From an uncultured Clostridia bacterium (GTDB taxonomy: Bacteria > Bacillota > Clostridia > Oscillospirales > Ruminococcaceae), in contig CAMWMN010000004.1 of assembly GCA_947175385.1 (NCBI GenBank), positions 1 through 51,674 of the forward strand: a DNA stretch of 51,674 bases, written 5' to 3'. Below, in pieces: positions 7,943 through 16,868 of this stretch. The notes under the pieces are model-generated. The model saw only the letters and a program-made list of their open reading frames with translations, ran no database searches and was not told where the DNA came from. Made by a program: the position numbers and the translations under genes. The number at the start of each line of letters is the position of its first letter. The first letter of the stretch is position 1.

Positions 7943-9688
7943 ATGCGCTTGAGCGAGGACTACATTCGCGCCATTCACGATGCGAACGACATAATCTCCG
8001 TGGCGCAGAGCTATGTCGAGCTGAAGCGTTCTGGAAGCACGCAATCCTGCCGCTGCCCGTTTCATTCGGAGAAAACGCCGTCCTGCCATTTCTATGAGTC
8101 CACGCAGAGCTTTTATTGTTTCGGCTGCGGCGCGGGCGGCGATGTGATCACGTTTATAAGGCTTATCGAGAACCTCGATTATATGGACGCGGTTCGATTT
8201 TTGGCGCAGCGCGGCGGACTTCCGATGCCCGATGAGCGCGACAGTGCCGAAACCGCGCGCCGCCGGCGTCTGTATGAAATGAACAGAGAGGCGGGGAAGT
8301 TTTTCCATCGGGCGCTGTTTTCGCCGGAGGGCGCGGCGGGACTGGACTATCTGCGCCGCAGAGGACTTTCCGACCACACGATAAAACGGTTCGGGCTGGG
8401 ATTCGCCGCAGACGATTGGCACAAGCTGCATTTTCATATGAAGAATTTGGGTTATTCGGATTTTGAACTGGCGGACGGTTCGCTTGTCGTGAACCGCAAC
8501 AACAGCTTTTACGACAAATTCCGCAACCGCGTGATGTTCCCGATTTTCGATACCCGCGGCAATGTCGCGGCATTCGGCGGGCGGACACTCTCCAAGGACA
8601 AAAACACCGCGAAATATCTAAACAGCGCCGAAACTCCGATTTACCACAAAAGCGATATGCTTTTCGCGCTGAACATCGCAAAAAACTCAAAATCGGATTA
8701 TTTCATCGTCTGCGAGGGATATATGGACGTGATTTCCATGCACCAGGCGGGATTCGACAGCGCGATTGCATCTCTCGGAACGGCGCTTACCGAACACCAG
8801 TGCAACATCATCTCGCGGTTGGGAAAGAAAGAAGTTGTGCTGTCCTATGATTCCGATGAAGCGGGGCAGAAAGCGACCGCCCGCGCGATAAACCTGATGA
8901 ACGATGTCGGAATGCGAACTCGCGTACTGAAAATCAACGGAGCAAAGGATCCGGACGAGTTTATCAAGAAATACGGTGCGGAAGCGTTTCAAGGTATAAT
9001 CAACAAGGCGGGAGGTTCGCTTGAGTATCGTTTGGACAAGCTCTCGGAGGGTTTGAGTCTTGAAAATGGCGATGACGCTTCCGAGTATCTCAAGCGCGCG
9101 GTGAAGTTCCTTGCGGAGGTACCATCGCCGATTGACCGTGAGGTTTTTATATCGAAAATTGCCCGGCGCACCGAGGTTTCGGCTTCCACGCTGAAAACCG
9201 CCGTGGAGCAGGAAATACGCCATAACAATTTTTACAATCACAAAAAGGAACAGCGTGAGCTTGCCCGCTTGCCCGAGGACAAAATCAATCCCGAGTCGCG
9301 TAAAATGCCAAAGGTTGAACGCGCCGAACGCGGAATTTTGTGCTTTATGTTCCACAACCCCGACTGCGTGGCGGAATTGTCCGGGAGTTTACCGAACGGC
9401 TTAGTCACCGAATTTGACAAGCGGGTATACATAAAGCTGCTGGATATGATAAAAAACGGGCAAAATCCCGATATTTCGGTGTTTAATGAAGAATTTAGCG
9501 CCGCAGAAATGGGTAGAATAACACAGATAATGGGCGATTCTCCGTTCGCGTATGACAAGGACGCAGTGAAAGAATATATAGAGGTAATAAATGAAAAGTT
9601 TAGCTCCGCAGTGGAAAAATCCGTTTCGGAAATGACCGAAGAGGAGCTTGAAAAATGGTTGAAAAGGCAAAGGGAGAGGAAAAAGTAA
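7943..9688 (+). CDS. dnaG: DNA primase DnaG
   Basis: Makes RNA primers at the replication fork and works with the replicative helicase. The 581-residue protein has the N-terminal zinc finger ([11 protein letters not shown] ... [11 protein letters not shown], about residues 38-65), the RNA polymerase basic patch and a TOPRIM domain with VCEGYMD (catalytic Glu) and SYDSDEAG (metal-binding Asp pair). The C-terminal helicase-binding domain is less conserved, as usual. AAAGGGGG precedes the ATG. The stop codon TAA overlaps the rpoD ATG, so translation is coupled. Confidence 0.96.
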   Translation: MRLSEDYIRAIHDANDIISVAQSYVELKRSGSTQSCRCPFHSEKTPSCHFYESTQSFYCFGCGAGGDVITFIRLIENLDYMDAVRFLAQRGGLPMPDERDSAETARRRRLYEMNREAGKFFHRALFSPEGAAGLDYLRRRGLSDHTIKRFGLGFAADDWHKLHFHMKNLGYSDFELADGSLVVNRNNSFYDKFRNRVMFPIFDTRGNVAAFGGRTLSKDKNTAKYLNSAETPIYHKSDMLFALNIAKNSKSDYFIVCEGYMDVISMHQAGFDSAIASLGTALTEHQCNIISRLGKKEVVLSYDSDEAGQKATARAINLMNDVGMRTRVLKINGAKDPDEFIKKYGAEAFQGIINKAGGSLEYRLDKLSEGLSLENGDDASEYLKRAVKFLAEVPSPIDREVFISKIARRTEVSASTLKTAVEQEIRHNNFYNHKKEQRELARLPEDKINPESRKMPKVERAERGILCFMFHNPDCVAELSGSLPNGLVTEFDKRVYIKLLDMIKNGQNPDISVFNEEFSAAEMGRITQIMGDSPFAYDKDAVKEYIEVINEKFSSAVEKSVSEMTEEELEKWLKRQRERKK

Positions 9689-10764
9689 TGATAGACAATA
9701 ATCCTTTGGAGGAGCTGCTTGAGCAGGGCAGACAAAAAGGCTCAATCACCGCTAAGGAAATCACCGATGCGCTTGAGGAAACGAATTTCGATGCCGATCA
9801 GATAAATCGCATATATGACAAGCTCGCGAATATGAATATCAAGATAATTGATAATTTTGACGCGGATTTCGATATCGACAACCTGCTTAATTTTTCCGAA
9901 AGTGATTATGATGATAGCTCCGATACGGACATAATGATCCCCGACGATTCCGTAAAGTCGTTTCTTAAGGACATCGGAAAGATTCCGCTGTTGTCCACTG
10001 AGGAAGAAATCGAGCTTGCTTCGCGTATGGAATCGGGTGATGAGTCGGCGAAAAAACGCCTTATCGAGGCAAATCTGCGCCTTGTGGTAAGTATTGCCAA
10101 AAAGTATGTCCGCCGCGGAATGCAGTTCCTCGACCTCATTCAGGAGGGAAATATGGGACTTATTAAGGCGGTTGACAGATTCGATTATACCAAGGGCTTC
10201 AAGTTCTCGACCTATGCCACTTGGTGGATTCGCCAGTCGATAACCCGCGCCATCGCCGACCAGGCGAGGACTATCCGAATACCCGTACATATGGTGGAAA
10301 CTATTTCCCGCGTGAAAAAGGCTCAAGGGCAGCTTTTGCATGATAACGGCTGCGAACCCACCGAAGAGGAAATCGCGGCGCATCTTGGAATGAATGTTGA
10401 ACGCGTTCGCGAGATTATCCGTATTTCGCAGGATCCCGTGTCGCTCGAATCGCCGGTCGGCGAGGAGGAGGACAGCCACCTCGGGGATTTCATACAGGAC
10501 GAAACTTCCCCCGCGCCCGCAGACGAGGCTTGTAACGCGATGCTGAAACAGATGCTCGGAGAGGTGCTCGATACGCTCACCGACCGCGAAAAACGTGTAA
10601 TAATTCTCCGTTTCGGATTGCTTGACGGTCAGCCGTGGACGCTTGAGGACGTTGGGCAGGAATTTAACGTAACCCGTGAGAGAATCCGTCAGATTGAAAC
10701 CAAGGCGCTCAGGAAGCTGCGTCACCCCACCCGAAGCCGCAAGCTGAAGGACTTTCTGGAGTAA
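9688..10764 (+). CDS. rpoD: Housekeeping RNA polymerase sigma factor RpoD/SigA
   Basis: The primary sigma factor, directing RNA polymerase to promoters of the type seen throughout this window. The 358-residue protein has an acidic region 1.1 (about 1-85), region 1.2, region 2 with [13 protein letters not shown] and the -10 reading [14 protein letters not shown], region 3, and region 4.2 [18 protein letters not shown]. The start at 9688 is preferred over the upstream in-frame ATG at 9655 because GGGAGAGGA lies just before it and it overlaps the dnaG stop (TAATG). Confidence 0.95.
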   Translation: MIDNNPLEELLEQGRQKGSITAKEITDALEETNFDADQINRIYDKLANMNIKIIDNFDADFDIDNLLNFSESDYDDSSDTDIMIPDDSVKSFLKDIGKIPLLSTEEEIELASRMESGDESAKKRLIEANLRLVVSIAKKYVRRGMQFLDLIQEGNMGLIKAVDRFDYTKGFKFSTYATWWIRQSITRAIADQARTIRIPVHMVETISRVKKAQGQLLHDNGCEPTEEEIAAHLGMNVERVREIIRISQDPVSLESPVGEEEDSHLGDFIQDETSPAPADEACNAMLKQMLGEVLDTLTDREKRVIILRFGLLDGQPWTLEDVGQEFNVTRERIRQIETKALRKLRHPTRSRKLKDFLE

Positions 10765-10804
10765 GAAAAATAGACCGGACAATCGCTGTGAAAGGATTAA
10801 CAAA

Positions 10805-11878
10805 ATGAGCAATAACGAAAAAACGATATTTAATGAGCTTCTTGAGCGCAGCAGAAACACGGGAAAAATATCCGCGAAGGAAATATATGACCTTATGGAC
10901 GAGGCGGATATCGACCCCGATAAGCTAAATGAGTTCCTTGAAAGTAACAATATCACCATAAACGATGATGACTACTCCCTTGAAAGTGATTTGGCAGACG
11001 ATTCCGATTACGGCGAAAATGTTGATAAAGGCTTGGGAACAGACGATTTCGTGAAGATACATCTGCGCGAAATCGGCAAAGTTCCGCTGCTCACTCCCGA
11101 AGAGGAGGTTGAACTGGCGCAGAAAATCTTCGAGGGCGACCAGGCGGCGCGCGACAGACTGATCGTCGCGAATATGCGCCTTGTGGTAAGCATTGCGAAG
11201 CATTATTCCGCGCAGCATTATGCCGGTCGCGGAATGCCGTTGCTTGACCTGATTCAGGAGGGATACAGCGGACTTATCAAGGCAGTTGAGAAATTTGACC
11301 ACACCAAGGGATATAAATTCTCAACCTATGCCACATGGTGGATTCGCCAGTCGATAACTCGTGCGATTGCCGACCAGGCGCGTACGATTCGCATTCCCGT
11401 GCATATGGTGGAAACCATCACACGCGTAAAGAAAGCGCAAGCGAAGCTCCTCAGCGTAAACGGTCACGAGGCAACGGTCAAGGAAATCGCTGCGGAACTC
11501 AGAATGACTCCCGAGCGCGTTCGCGAGGTTATGAGAATTGCGCAAGAGCCTACCTCGTTGGAATCTCCCGTGGGCGAGGAGGAGGACAGCGTTGTCGGGG
11601 ATTTCATCGAAGATGATATTTCTCCCGCGCCCATTGATATGGCGATGAAATCCGCGCGCGACCGGGAACTGGATAAGGCGCTTGATTTACTGCCGGAACG
11701 CGAACGTGAGGTGCTTAAATACCGTTACGGAGTTGGATACGAGCGCTCACATACTCTCGAGGAGGTCGGACTTAAGTTTAAGGTAACCCGCGAACGAATC
11801 CGCCAGATTGAGGCGAAAGCCCTCCGCAAGCTGCGTTCTCAAAGCAAGAGCAAGACATTAAAAGTATTTCTTGAGTGA
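10805..11878 (+). CDS. Second RpoD-type sigma factor (tandem paralogue)
   Basis: A 357-residue group-1/2 sigma factor lying 40 bp after rpoD and evidently a tandem duplicate. It keeps its own acidic region 1.1, an identical -10 recognition stretch ([20 protein letters not shown]) and a near-identical region 4.2. It differs by a 7-residue insertion in region 2.1 ([16 protein letters not shown] versus [11 protein letters not shown]) and by a diverged linker. With both DNA-reading helices kept, it should see promoters much like RpoD does. An AAAGGA site precedes the ATG, and it is likely cotranscribed with dnaG-rpoD. Confidence 0.93.
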   Translation: MSNNEKTIFNELLERSRNTGKISAKEIYDLMDEADIDPDKLNEFLESNNITINDDDYSLESDLADDSDYGENVDKGLGTDDFVKIHLREIGKVPLLTPEEEVELAQKIFEGDQAARDRLIVANMRLVVSIAKHYSAQHYAGRGMPLLDLIQEGYSGLIKAVEKFDHTKGYKFSTYATWWIRQSITRAIADQARTIRIPVHMVETITRVKKAQAKLLSVNGHEATVKEIAAELRMTPERVREVMRIAQEPTSLESPVGEEEDSVVGDFIEDDISPAPIDMAMKSARDRELDKALDLLPEREREVLKYRYGVGYERSHTLEEVGLKFKVTRERIRQIEAKALRKLRSQSKSKTLKVFLE

Positions 11879-11889
11879 CGATATACAAA

Positions 11890-11916
11890 AATCCCCCGAA
11901 CAGACTTCGGGGGATT
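11890..11916. terminator. Hairpin terminator between sigma gene and the small minus-strand gene
   Basis: An 11-bp perfect stem (11890-11900 and 11906-11916, GGGGG core). On the minus strand it is followed by TTTTTG, making a good terminator for the small gene. On the + strand the U-run is weak. Confidence 0.75.
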
Positions 11917-11935
11917 GGTATTTCAGAACGCATTC

Positions 11936-12100
11936 TCAGATGGAATCCATAAAGCTGCCGAGGACTTTAAGGGCTTTGGCGGCAGTGCGGCGCTTCATAC
12001 GGCGTCGTCCCGAAAGAGATTTCACCGCCATAAACGTAAGACCGCCCGTGATAACGCCCGCCGCCGCGCTTTTTACGTAGCGTTGTGTTTCACGTGTCAT
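11936..12100 (-). CDS. Small basic protein, function unknown
   Basis: A 54-residue protein I do not recognise. It has a hydrophobic, Gly-rich central stretch (about residues 9-27, AAAGVITGGLTFMAV) that could be one membrane segment, followed by a very basic SGRRRMKRRTAAK segment and a short amphipathic end. The ATG at 12100 is chosen because AAGGAG lies 8 bp before it; the frame stays open further upstream without a better site. It has its own terminator at 11890-11916 and a possible -10 (TATAAT on the minus strand at 12274-12279). It could be a membrane-anchored nucleic-acid-binding peptide, but that is only a guess. Confidence 0.55.
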   Translation of the reverse strand: MTRETQRYVKSAAAGVITGGLTFMAVKSLSGRRRMKRRTAAKALKVLGSFMDSI

Positions 12101-12323
12101 AAAATCAACTCCTTTTTGAAAGTTTACGCACCTAGTTTCTGCAAAATTCGGTACGATATTCCCGATTTGAAAGTGGGTAATTCTGTGGCTTTTGGGAAAT
12201 TCCGCCCTGTCCGTCAAACTCATACGGTAAATAATTCCGCGTTTGGCACGGATTTTCGTGATGTTTGTGAAATATTATACAATTAACACATATTTTAACA
12301 TTGATTTTGGTGAAAACCACAAA

Positions 12324-12353
12324 TTTGCAAGTTTTTATAGAAAAACTTGCAAA
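12324..12353. promoter_or_regulatory. Inverted repeat just upstream of the amt promoter
   Basis: A perfect 13-bp inverted repeat (12324-12336 and 12341-12353, centre ATAG) ends 5 bp before the -35. No transcript is expected to cross it on the + strand, so a protein operator is more likely than a terminator. The rest of the 12101-12474 gap holds only the amt promoter and leader and the possible minus-strand -10 at 12274. Confidence 0.5.
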
Positions 12354-12358
12354 AATGC

Positions 12359-12387
12359 TTGACAAAAACGACAAAAGGTAGTATAAT
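12359..12387 (+). promoter_or_regulatory. Promoter of the ammonium transporter gene
   Basis: TTGACA (12359-12364), 17 bp, TATAAT (12382-12387). Transcription should start near 12392-12394, so the first ANTAR hairpin forms at the very 5' end of the RNA. Confidence 0.85.
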
Positions 12388-12392
12388 AAGAA

Positions 12393-12449
12393 CATAGCAA
12401 CGAGGCTATGATATATGCGCAACGACGCGCGTATATCATAGCCTTTTTT
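12393..12449 (+). promoter_or_regulatory. ANTAR-type antitermination leader of amt
   Basis: Hairpin P1 has arms 12393-12398 and 12405-12410 with hexaloop AACGAG. Hairpin P2 has arms 12411-12420 and 12427-12436 with hexaloop AACGAC. Both loops have A at position 1 and G at position 4, the known signature for RNA bound by ANTAR response regulators. P2 can be extended by the 3' arm of P1 (12404-12410 pairing with 12437-12443) into a 17-bp stem followed by TTTTTT (12444-12449), an intrinsic terminator. P1 and the terminator are mutually exclusive, so an ANTAR protein holding P1-P2 would let RNA polymerase read into amt. The ANTAR gene is not in this window. Confidence 0.82.
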
Positions 12450-12474
12450 GCACAAAAGAAAGGAGCGGTCTTAG

Positions 12475-14274
12475 ATGGACGCAGTTTTAACGGCATTGTG
12501 TGAAGCGGGAGCGGTGCAGAGTGCCGAACAGGTCGTCAACAATACGATGTTTAACACGGGTGACGGCAACGGAATTTGGTATTTGATAGGAGCGGCACTG
12601 GTATTCTTTATGCAGGCGGGCTTCGCGATGGTGGAAACCGGTATGACAAGGGCGAAAAACGCCGGCAACATCATAATGAAAAACTTGATGGATTTTTGTA
12701 TCGGTACGGTGGTGTTTATCGCTATCGGATTCGGGCTTATGCTCGGCGAGGACGCGCTTGGCGGACTGCTCGGTCTGCCGACCTACGGAATCCTCGGCAA
12801 TCTGAATGACTTCGGCAGATGTGCGGAGTTCGTGTTTAACCTTGTGTTCTGCGCAACAGCGGCGACGATTGTTTCCGGCGCGATGGCAGAGCGCACCAAG
12901 TTTATAAGCTATTGCATTTATTCGGGCGTAATCAGCGCGATTATCTACCCGATTGAAGCTCACTGGGTATGGGGCGGCGGCTGGCTTTCAAAGCTCGGCT
13001 TCGTGGATTTCGCAGGCTCTGCAGCGATACATATGGTCGGCGGAATGTGCGCGATTATCGGCGCGGCGGTTGTCGGTCCTCGTATCGGCAAGTTCGACAA
13101 GGATAAGAAGCCTCGCGCGATTCTCGGTCACTCAATGACGCTCGGCGCGTTGGGTGTGTTTATCCTCTGGTTCGGTTGGTATGGATTCAACGGCGCGGCT
13201 GCGGACAATGTTGAGCATCTCGCGAATATATTCCTTACCACAACAGTTGCCCCTGCTGTTGCTACATGCACAACCATGATTTTCACGTGGGTAAAGAACG
13301 GCAAGCCCGATGTGTCAATGTGCTTGAACGGTTCACTGGCGGGACTTGTCGGTGTAACAGCGTCTTGCGCGGACGTTGACTGTCTTGGCGCGGCGGCAAT
13401 CGGTCTGGTTTCGGGTCTGTTGGTTGTATTCGGCGTATGGCTGCTTGACTACAAGCTCCACATTGACGATCCCGTTGGTGCGGTTGCGGTTCACTTCTGC
13501 AACGGTATCTGGGGCACGCTGGCAGTCGGCTTGTTCTCCACGGGCAACGGTCAGAATGTTGGTGTTGGTGATGCTCCCGTTAAAGGTCTGTTCTACGGCG
13601 GCGGATTCGCTCAGCTCGGAATCCAAGGGCTTGGTATTGTAACGATTCTCGCGTGGACGGGTGTTACGATCTGGATTACGTTTATGGTAATCAAAAAGAC
13701 CATCGGTCTACGTGTTTCCCGTCACGAGGAAATCGTTGGTCTGGACGCTACGGAGCACGGTCTGCCCAGTTCTTATGCGGACTTTATCCCCTCTATGCAA
13801 GTCGAAACCACCGCTTCCGGCAAGGAGAAAGAGGTCGATACTCTTGCAAAGGTCGAGGCTGCTTCCAACGAGAAGGAAGTTCCCGTGGTTCACAAGAAGT
13901 ACACTCCAAGCGAGGGCGCGCGTATGTCCAAGGTGGTTATCATCACTAAGCAGGAGCACGCGGAGGAGCTTAAGAACGCGATGTCCAAGATTGGTATCAC
14001 CGGTATGACGGTAACGAACGTTCTCGGCTGCGGAATGCAGAAAGGCTCTACCGAGTACTACCGCGGTGTGCCCATCGAAACACATCTGTTACCGAAAATC
14101 AAGATGGAAATCGTTGTGTGCAAGGTTCCTGTGGAGGCGGTTGTGGATACCGCAAAGAGCGTTCTCTACACAGGAAAAATCGGCGACGGAAAGATTTTCG
14201 TTTACGATGTGGTTGATGTAGTAAAGGTTCGCACAGGCGAGAGCGGCTATGACGCGCTTCAGGACAGCGAATAA
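12475..14274 (+). CDS. amt: Ammonium transporter fused to a P-II (GlnK) domain
   Basis: Carries ammonium across the cytoplasmic membrane. The 599-residue protein has an Amt domain (about residues 20-430; markers include FFMQAGFAMVETGMTRAKN, GSAAIHMVGG and the twin-His HFCNGIWG region) with about 11 membrane segments. A hydrophilic linker of about 60 residues leads to a C-terminal P-II domain (about 482-585). That domain has the T-loop (KGSTEYYRGVP, with the usually modified Tyr) and the B/C-loop signature TGKIGDGKIFVYDV. P-II normally is a separate protein that plugs the transporter, so a covalent fusion gives built-in gating by ATP and 2-oxoglutarate. AAAGGAG precedes the ATG. Confidence 0.93.
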   Translation: MDAVLTALCEAGAVQSAEQVVNNTMFNTGDGNGIWYLIGAALVFFMQAGFAMVETGMTRAKNAGNIIMKNLMDFCIGTVVFIAIGFGLMLGEDALGGLLGLPTYGILGNLNDFGRCAEFVFNLVFCATAATIVSGAMAERTKFISYCIYSGVISAIIYPIEAHWVWGGGWLSKLGFVDFAGSAAIHMVGGMCAIIGAAVVGPRIGKFDKDKKPRAILGHSMTLGALGVFILWFGWYGFNGAAADNVEHLANIFLTTTVAPAVATCTTMIFTWVKNGKPDVSMCLNGSLAGLVGVTASCADVDCLGAAAIGLVSGLLVVFGVWLLDYKLHIDDPVGAVAVHFCNGIWGTLAVGLFSTGNGQNVGVGDAPVKGLFYGGGFAQLGIQGLGIVTILAWTGVTIWITFMVIKKTIGLRVSRHEEIVGLDATEHGLPSSYADFIPSMQVETTASGKEKEVDTLAKVEAASNEKEVPVVHKKYTPSEGARMSKVVIITKQEHAEELKNAMSKIGITGMTVTNVLGCGMQKGSTEYYRGVPIETHLLPKIKMEIVVCKVPVEAVVDTAKSVLYTGKIGDGKIFVYDVVDVVKVRTGESGYDALQDSE

Positions 14275-14285
14275 TTAAAATTATT

Positions 14286-14349
14286 AATAATCCCCTTGAT
14301 TTTCTCAAGGGGATTATTGTTACTCGGTTCAGTCGGGTTAAATACCCGA
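14286..14349. terminator. Terminator between amt and the convergent kinase gene
   Basis: A 14-bp perfect stem (14286-14299 and 14305-14318) directly after amt, then a small hairpin (14333-14338 and 14344-14349) nearer the minus-strand gene. Confidence 0.7.
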
Positions 14350-14378
14350 TAAATTGGAATTTATTGCCCTTACATTGC

Positions 14379-14945
14379 TTAAAAACCAAAAATGGACTTG
14401 AATACTTGTTCCCTGTTGTAAGACGTATCATAATATGGCAAATTATATATTTTGCATTGTTCTTTCAAATCTTTACTTATCTTTACAATGCTTGCACAAT
14501 TCTCTTTATTTTCTTCTTCAGATTTATAATAGGTATAGTCCTTTGGTGTGTCGTACTTTTTCAAAAGTTCATATCTTTCTTCAGGAGTTACTTCTGATGT
14601 GCCGAAATAATAAATTTCACAAACAGAAGGATCTATATGTTGAATATAATGCTGTGGCAATAATTGAAATATATCAATCACCATCCCATAACCACATTCA
14701 TTATATTCTCCACTTTCTATCATTGCGCAAATGAATAATGCCATCTTAGAACTGATATATTGAATATTTTCCCAAAGGTCTGTATCTGCATCAGAATTAA
14801 TGCCTGTTTCAGGAAAACTTCTTTCAATTCCTGCGATTATTGAGTCCATGCTTATATGCTGATACCCCCAATTATTCGCTATTTTTTGAGAAATTGTGCT
14901 TTTCCCTGACCGCGGCACGCCTGCAACTATAATGTGTTTCTTCAA
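14379..14945 (-). CDS. P-loop kinase (adenylate-kinase-like, AAA_33 type)
   Basis: A 188-residue small-molecule kinase of the P-loop superfamily. Walker A is GVPRSGKST (residues 9-17). A DxxI segment (HISMDSII) follows, as in nucleoside or antibiotic kinases, and the C-terminal half is Glu/Lys/Tyr-rich. The substrate cannot be told. The gene starts with TTG, 6 bp after GGAGGG; no ATG has a comparable site. It is markedly more AT-rich than its neighbours and has an isolated, perfect promoter, suggesting a recently acquired single-gene cassette. Confidence 0.72.
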   Translation of the reverse strand: MKKHIIVAGVPRSGKSTISQKIANNWGYQHISMDSIIAGIERSFPETGINSDADTDLWENIQYISSKMALFICAMIESGEYNECGYGMVIDIFQLLPQHYIQHIDPSVCEIYYFGTSEVTPEERYELLKKYDTPKDYTYYKSEEENKENCASIVKISKDLKEQCKIYNLPYYDTSYNREQVFKSIFGF

Positions 14946-14999
14946 AAGTTTCCCTCCACAGATAAATACCGATTTATCGAGTAGTCCTCAAGTAAAATA

Positions 15000-15028
15000 A
15001 TTATACCATAAATGAGTCGAAATGTCAA
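15000..15028 (-). promoter_or_regulatory. Promoter of the P-loop kinase gene
   Basis: On the minus strand, TTGACA (15023-15028), 17 bp, TATAAT (15000-15005) with extended TGG: a full-consensus promoter. Confidence 0.85.
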
Positions 15029-15043
15029 CCTCGCAACTAATAT

Positions 15044-15451
15044 TTACCGCAGCATAATCCTTGCCGCGAATGCCGCCATAATATCGAAATCGGACGCGTC
15101 CTCGGGGAGCGGCACGGGAAGCTCCAACGGGTCGCAAACTCCACTTGTGGTGCGAATTGAGCGGGAGAGAGCGATAGTGATTTTGTCCTCGGTGCGCGAG
15201 GTTATAAAGACTGTACTTTTTTGCGACAGTCCGCAGTCGATAAGCTGAATCCCGCGCGGAACTTTTCCGCAAAATGTTTCGCCGTCAACGATCACACCAA
15301 GCGCGGAGATGATTTCCGCATTTGCGGACTCGCCGAGAATCACCGCCGCGTTGTCGCAGTTTATTTCAGCGTGATTCAGTGATTTGATCACTGAAAAATC
15401 CGTCAAAAACCGCTCCGCGCGGCAATTCCCGACAATTACAGCCAATTGCAT
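15044..15451 (-). CDS. Hypothetical protein, 135 residues
   Basis: Not recognised. The frame has the codon use of its neighbours and a GGAGGCGG ribosome site before the ATG, so I take it as real. It is a compact, mostly beta-predicted protein (LAVIVGNCRAERFL..., AVILGESANAEII, GIQLIDCGLSQKSTVFITS) with no signal peptide or membrane segment. The phrase IDCGLSQKSTVFITSRTEDKI recalls small ligand-binding or regulatory domains, but I cannot place it in a family. It is divergent from the Rieske oxidoreductase gene, 83 bp apart. Confidence 0.62.
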   Translation of the reverse strand: MQLAVIVGNCRAERFLTDFSVIKSLNHAEINCDNAAVILGESANAEIISALGVIVDGETFCGKVPRGIQLIDCGLSQKSTVFITSRTEDKITIALSRSIRTTSGVCDPLELPVPLPEDASDFDIMAAFAARIMLR

Positions 15452-15534
15452 TTTCCGCCTCCAAAATGTAATATGTGTATTTTATGCGCTTTTTCGCAAA
15501 TAATACAGACAAACTACGTTTAGGAGTTGCTAAG

Positions 15535-16833
15535 ATGGAACACAATTCGATTTGGCAGGAAATAAAGCTACCGGAATTTCAAGTGGCGGTCGGGAATATC
15601 AAAACGGACGTTCTGATAATCGGCGGCGGAATCGCGGGATTGTTGACCGCGTACAAGCTGAAAAAAAGCGGTGTAGATTGCGTGGTTGTGGAGCGTGGAC
15701 GGATTTGCCGCGGTGTCACCGGAAACACTACCGCGAAAATCACCGCTCAGCACGGGCTTATCTACTCGAAAATCGCGAAAATGTACGGCAGAAGCCGCGC
15801 CGCGATGTATCTCCATGCGAATTTAAGCGCGGTGAAGAAATACGCAGAGCTTTCGCGTGAAATCGACTGCGATTTCCGCCGCGCGGACAGCTATCTGTAC
15901 TCGTTGGATAATCGCGCGGCATTGGAATCCGAGCTTGCCGCCCTGGAATCCATCACGAAAAAGGGCGTTCGGTTCAGCGAGGTGAAAGAGCTTCCGTTAA
16001 ATACAGTCGGAGCTGTAGTGTTTGAAAATCAAGCGATGTTCAATCCGCTGAAGTTCCTTGCGGCAATAGCGGAAAAGCTGAAAATTTATGAAAATACCCA
16101 CATCATCGAGGTGAATTGTAAAACCGCGCTCTCCAAAAGCGCGAAAATCACCGCCGATAAAATCATAATTACCACGCATTTTCCGTTCATCAACCGTTGG
16201 GGGAGCTATTACCTGAAGCTGTATCAGAGCCGTTCTAGCGTGGTCGCGCTGGAGAACGCGCCGACTCTTCCGGGGTATTATATGGACGAGAACGTAAACG
16301 GGTTCTCATTCCGAAATTACGGGGACTTGCTGTTGATTGGCGGGGGAGCGCGAAAGACTGGCGAGCCGTGCCGCTCCAGGGAGCTTATGGATTTCGCGAA
16401 GAGAGCATATCCGAACGCGTCTCTGCGGAATTTGTGGAGCGCACAGGATTGTATCACGCTGGACGGAATCCCGTATATCGGAAATTACTCGCCGTTCACG
16501 CCCGATTTGTATGTAGCAACAGGGTTCAACAAGTGGGGAATGACAACCGCGATGGCTGCCGCGGAGATTCTGCGCGATAAAATCCTCGGTAAGGAGAATG
16601 ATGTTGCTGAGGTGTTCGACCCGTCACGCTCAATCTGGCACAAGCAACTCCTGGTGAACGGAGGAAATGCCGTGAAGAACCTGCTCACTCCCACTGCGCC
16701 GCGCTGTCCGCATATGGGGTGCGCGCTGAAACGAAATGCCTTGGAGCACACATGGGAGTGTCCGTGTCACGGTTCGCGTTTTACCGATGACGGCAAGCTG
16801 TTGGATAATCCCGCCAATCGCGACTTGGAATAA
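15535..16833 (+). CDS. FAD-dependent oxidoreductase with C-terminal Rieske domain
   Basis: A 432-residue protein of the DAO (D-amino-acid-oxidase-like) FAD family. The dinucleotide-binding motif IIGGGIAGLLTAYKL is at about residues 25-40, followed by a GD/ATG-type motif (YVATGFNKWGMTTAMAAAEIL). A Rieske [2Fe-2S] site sits at the C-terminus, with ligands in CPHMGC and CPCHGS. Electrons would pass between FAD and the cluster; the substrate is unknown. There is no signal peptide, so it is cytosolic. The start at 15535 is chosen because AGGAG lies 8 bp before it. Rieske centres are uncommon in strict anaerobes. Confidence 0.9.
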   Translation: MEHNSIWQEIKLPEFQVAVGNIKTDVLIIGGGIAGLLTAYKLKKSGVDCVVVERGRICRGVTGNTTAKITAQHGLIYSKIAKMYGRSRAAMYLHANLSAVKKYAELSREIDCDFRRADSYLYSLDNRAALESELAALESITKKGVRFSEVKELPLNTVGAVVFENQAMFNPLKFLAAIAEKLKIYENTHIIEVNCKTALSKSAKITADKIIITTHFPFINRWGSYYLKLYQSRSSVVALENAPTLPGYYMDENVNGFSFRNYGDLLLIGGGARKTGEPCRSRELMDFAKRAYPNASLRNLWSAQDCITLDGIPYIGNYSPFTPDLYVATGFNKWGMTTAMAAAEILRDKILGKENDVAEVFDPSRSIWHKQLLVNGGNAVKNLLTPTAPRCPHMGCALKRNALEHTWECPCHGSRFTDDGKLLDNPANRDLE

Positions 16834-16838
16834 AATCA

Positions 16839-16863
16839 ACACCGCACAATAATTGTGCGGTGT
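16839..16863. terminator. Bidirectional terminator between convergent genes
   Basis: A 12-bp perfect inverted repeat with a 1-nt centre (16839-16850 and 16852-16863), flanked by a T-rich stretch on both sides, between the Rieske oxidoreductase and feoB. Confidence 0.8.
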
Positions 16864-16868
16864 CGCTT

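Noticed and set aside
9742-10959. Open frame of 405 codons on the - strand
   Set aside because: It is antisense to rpoD and the start of the second sigma gene, with no recognisable domain.
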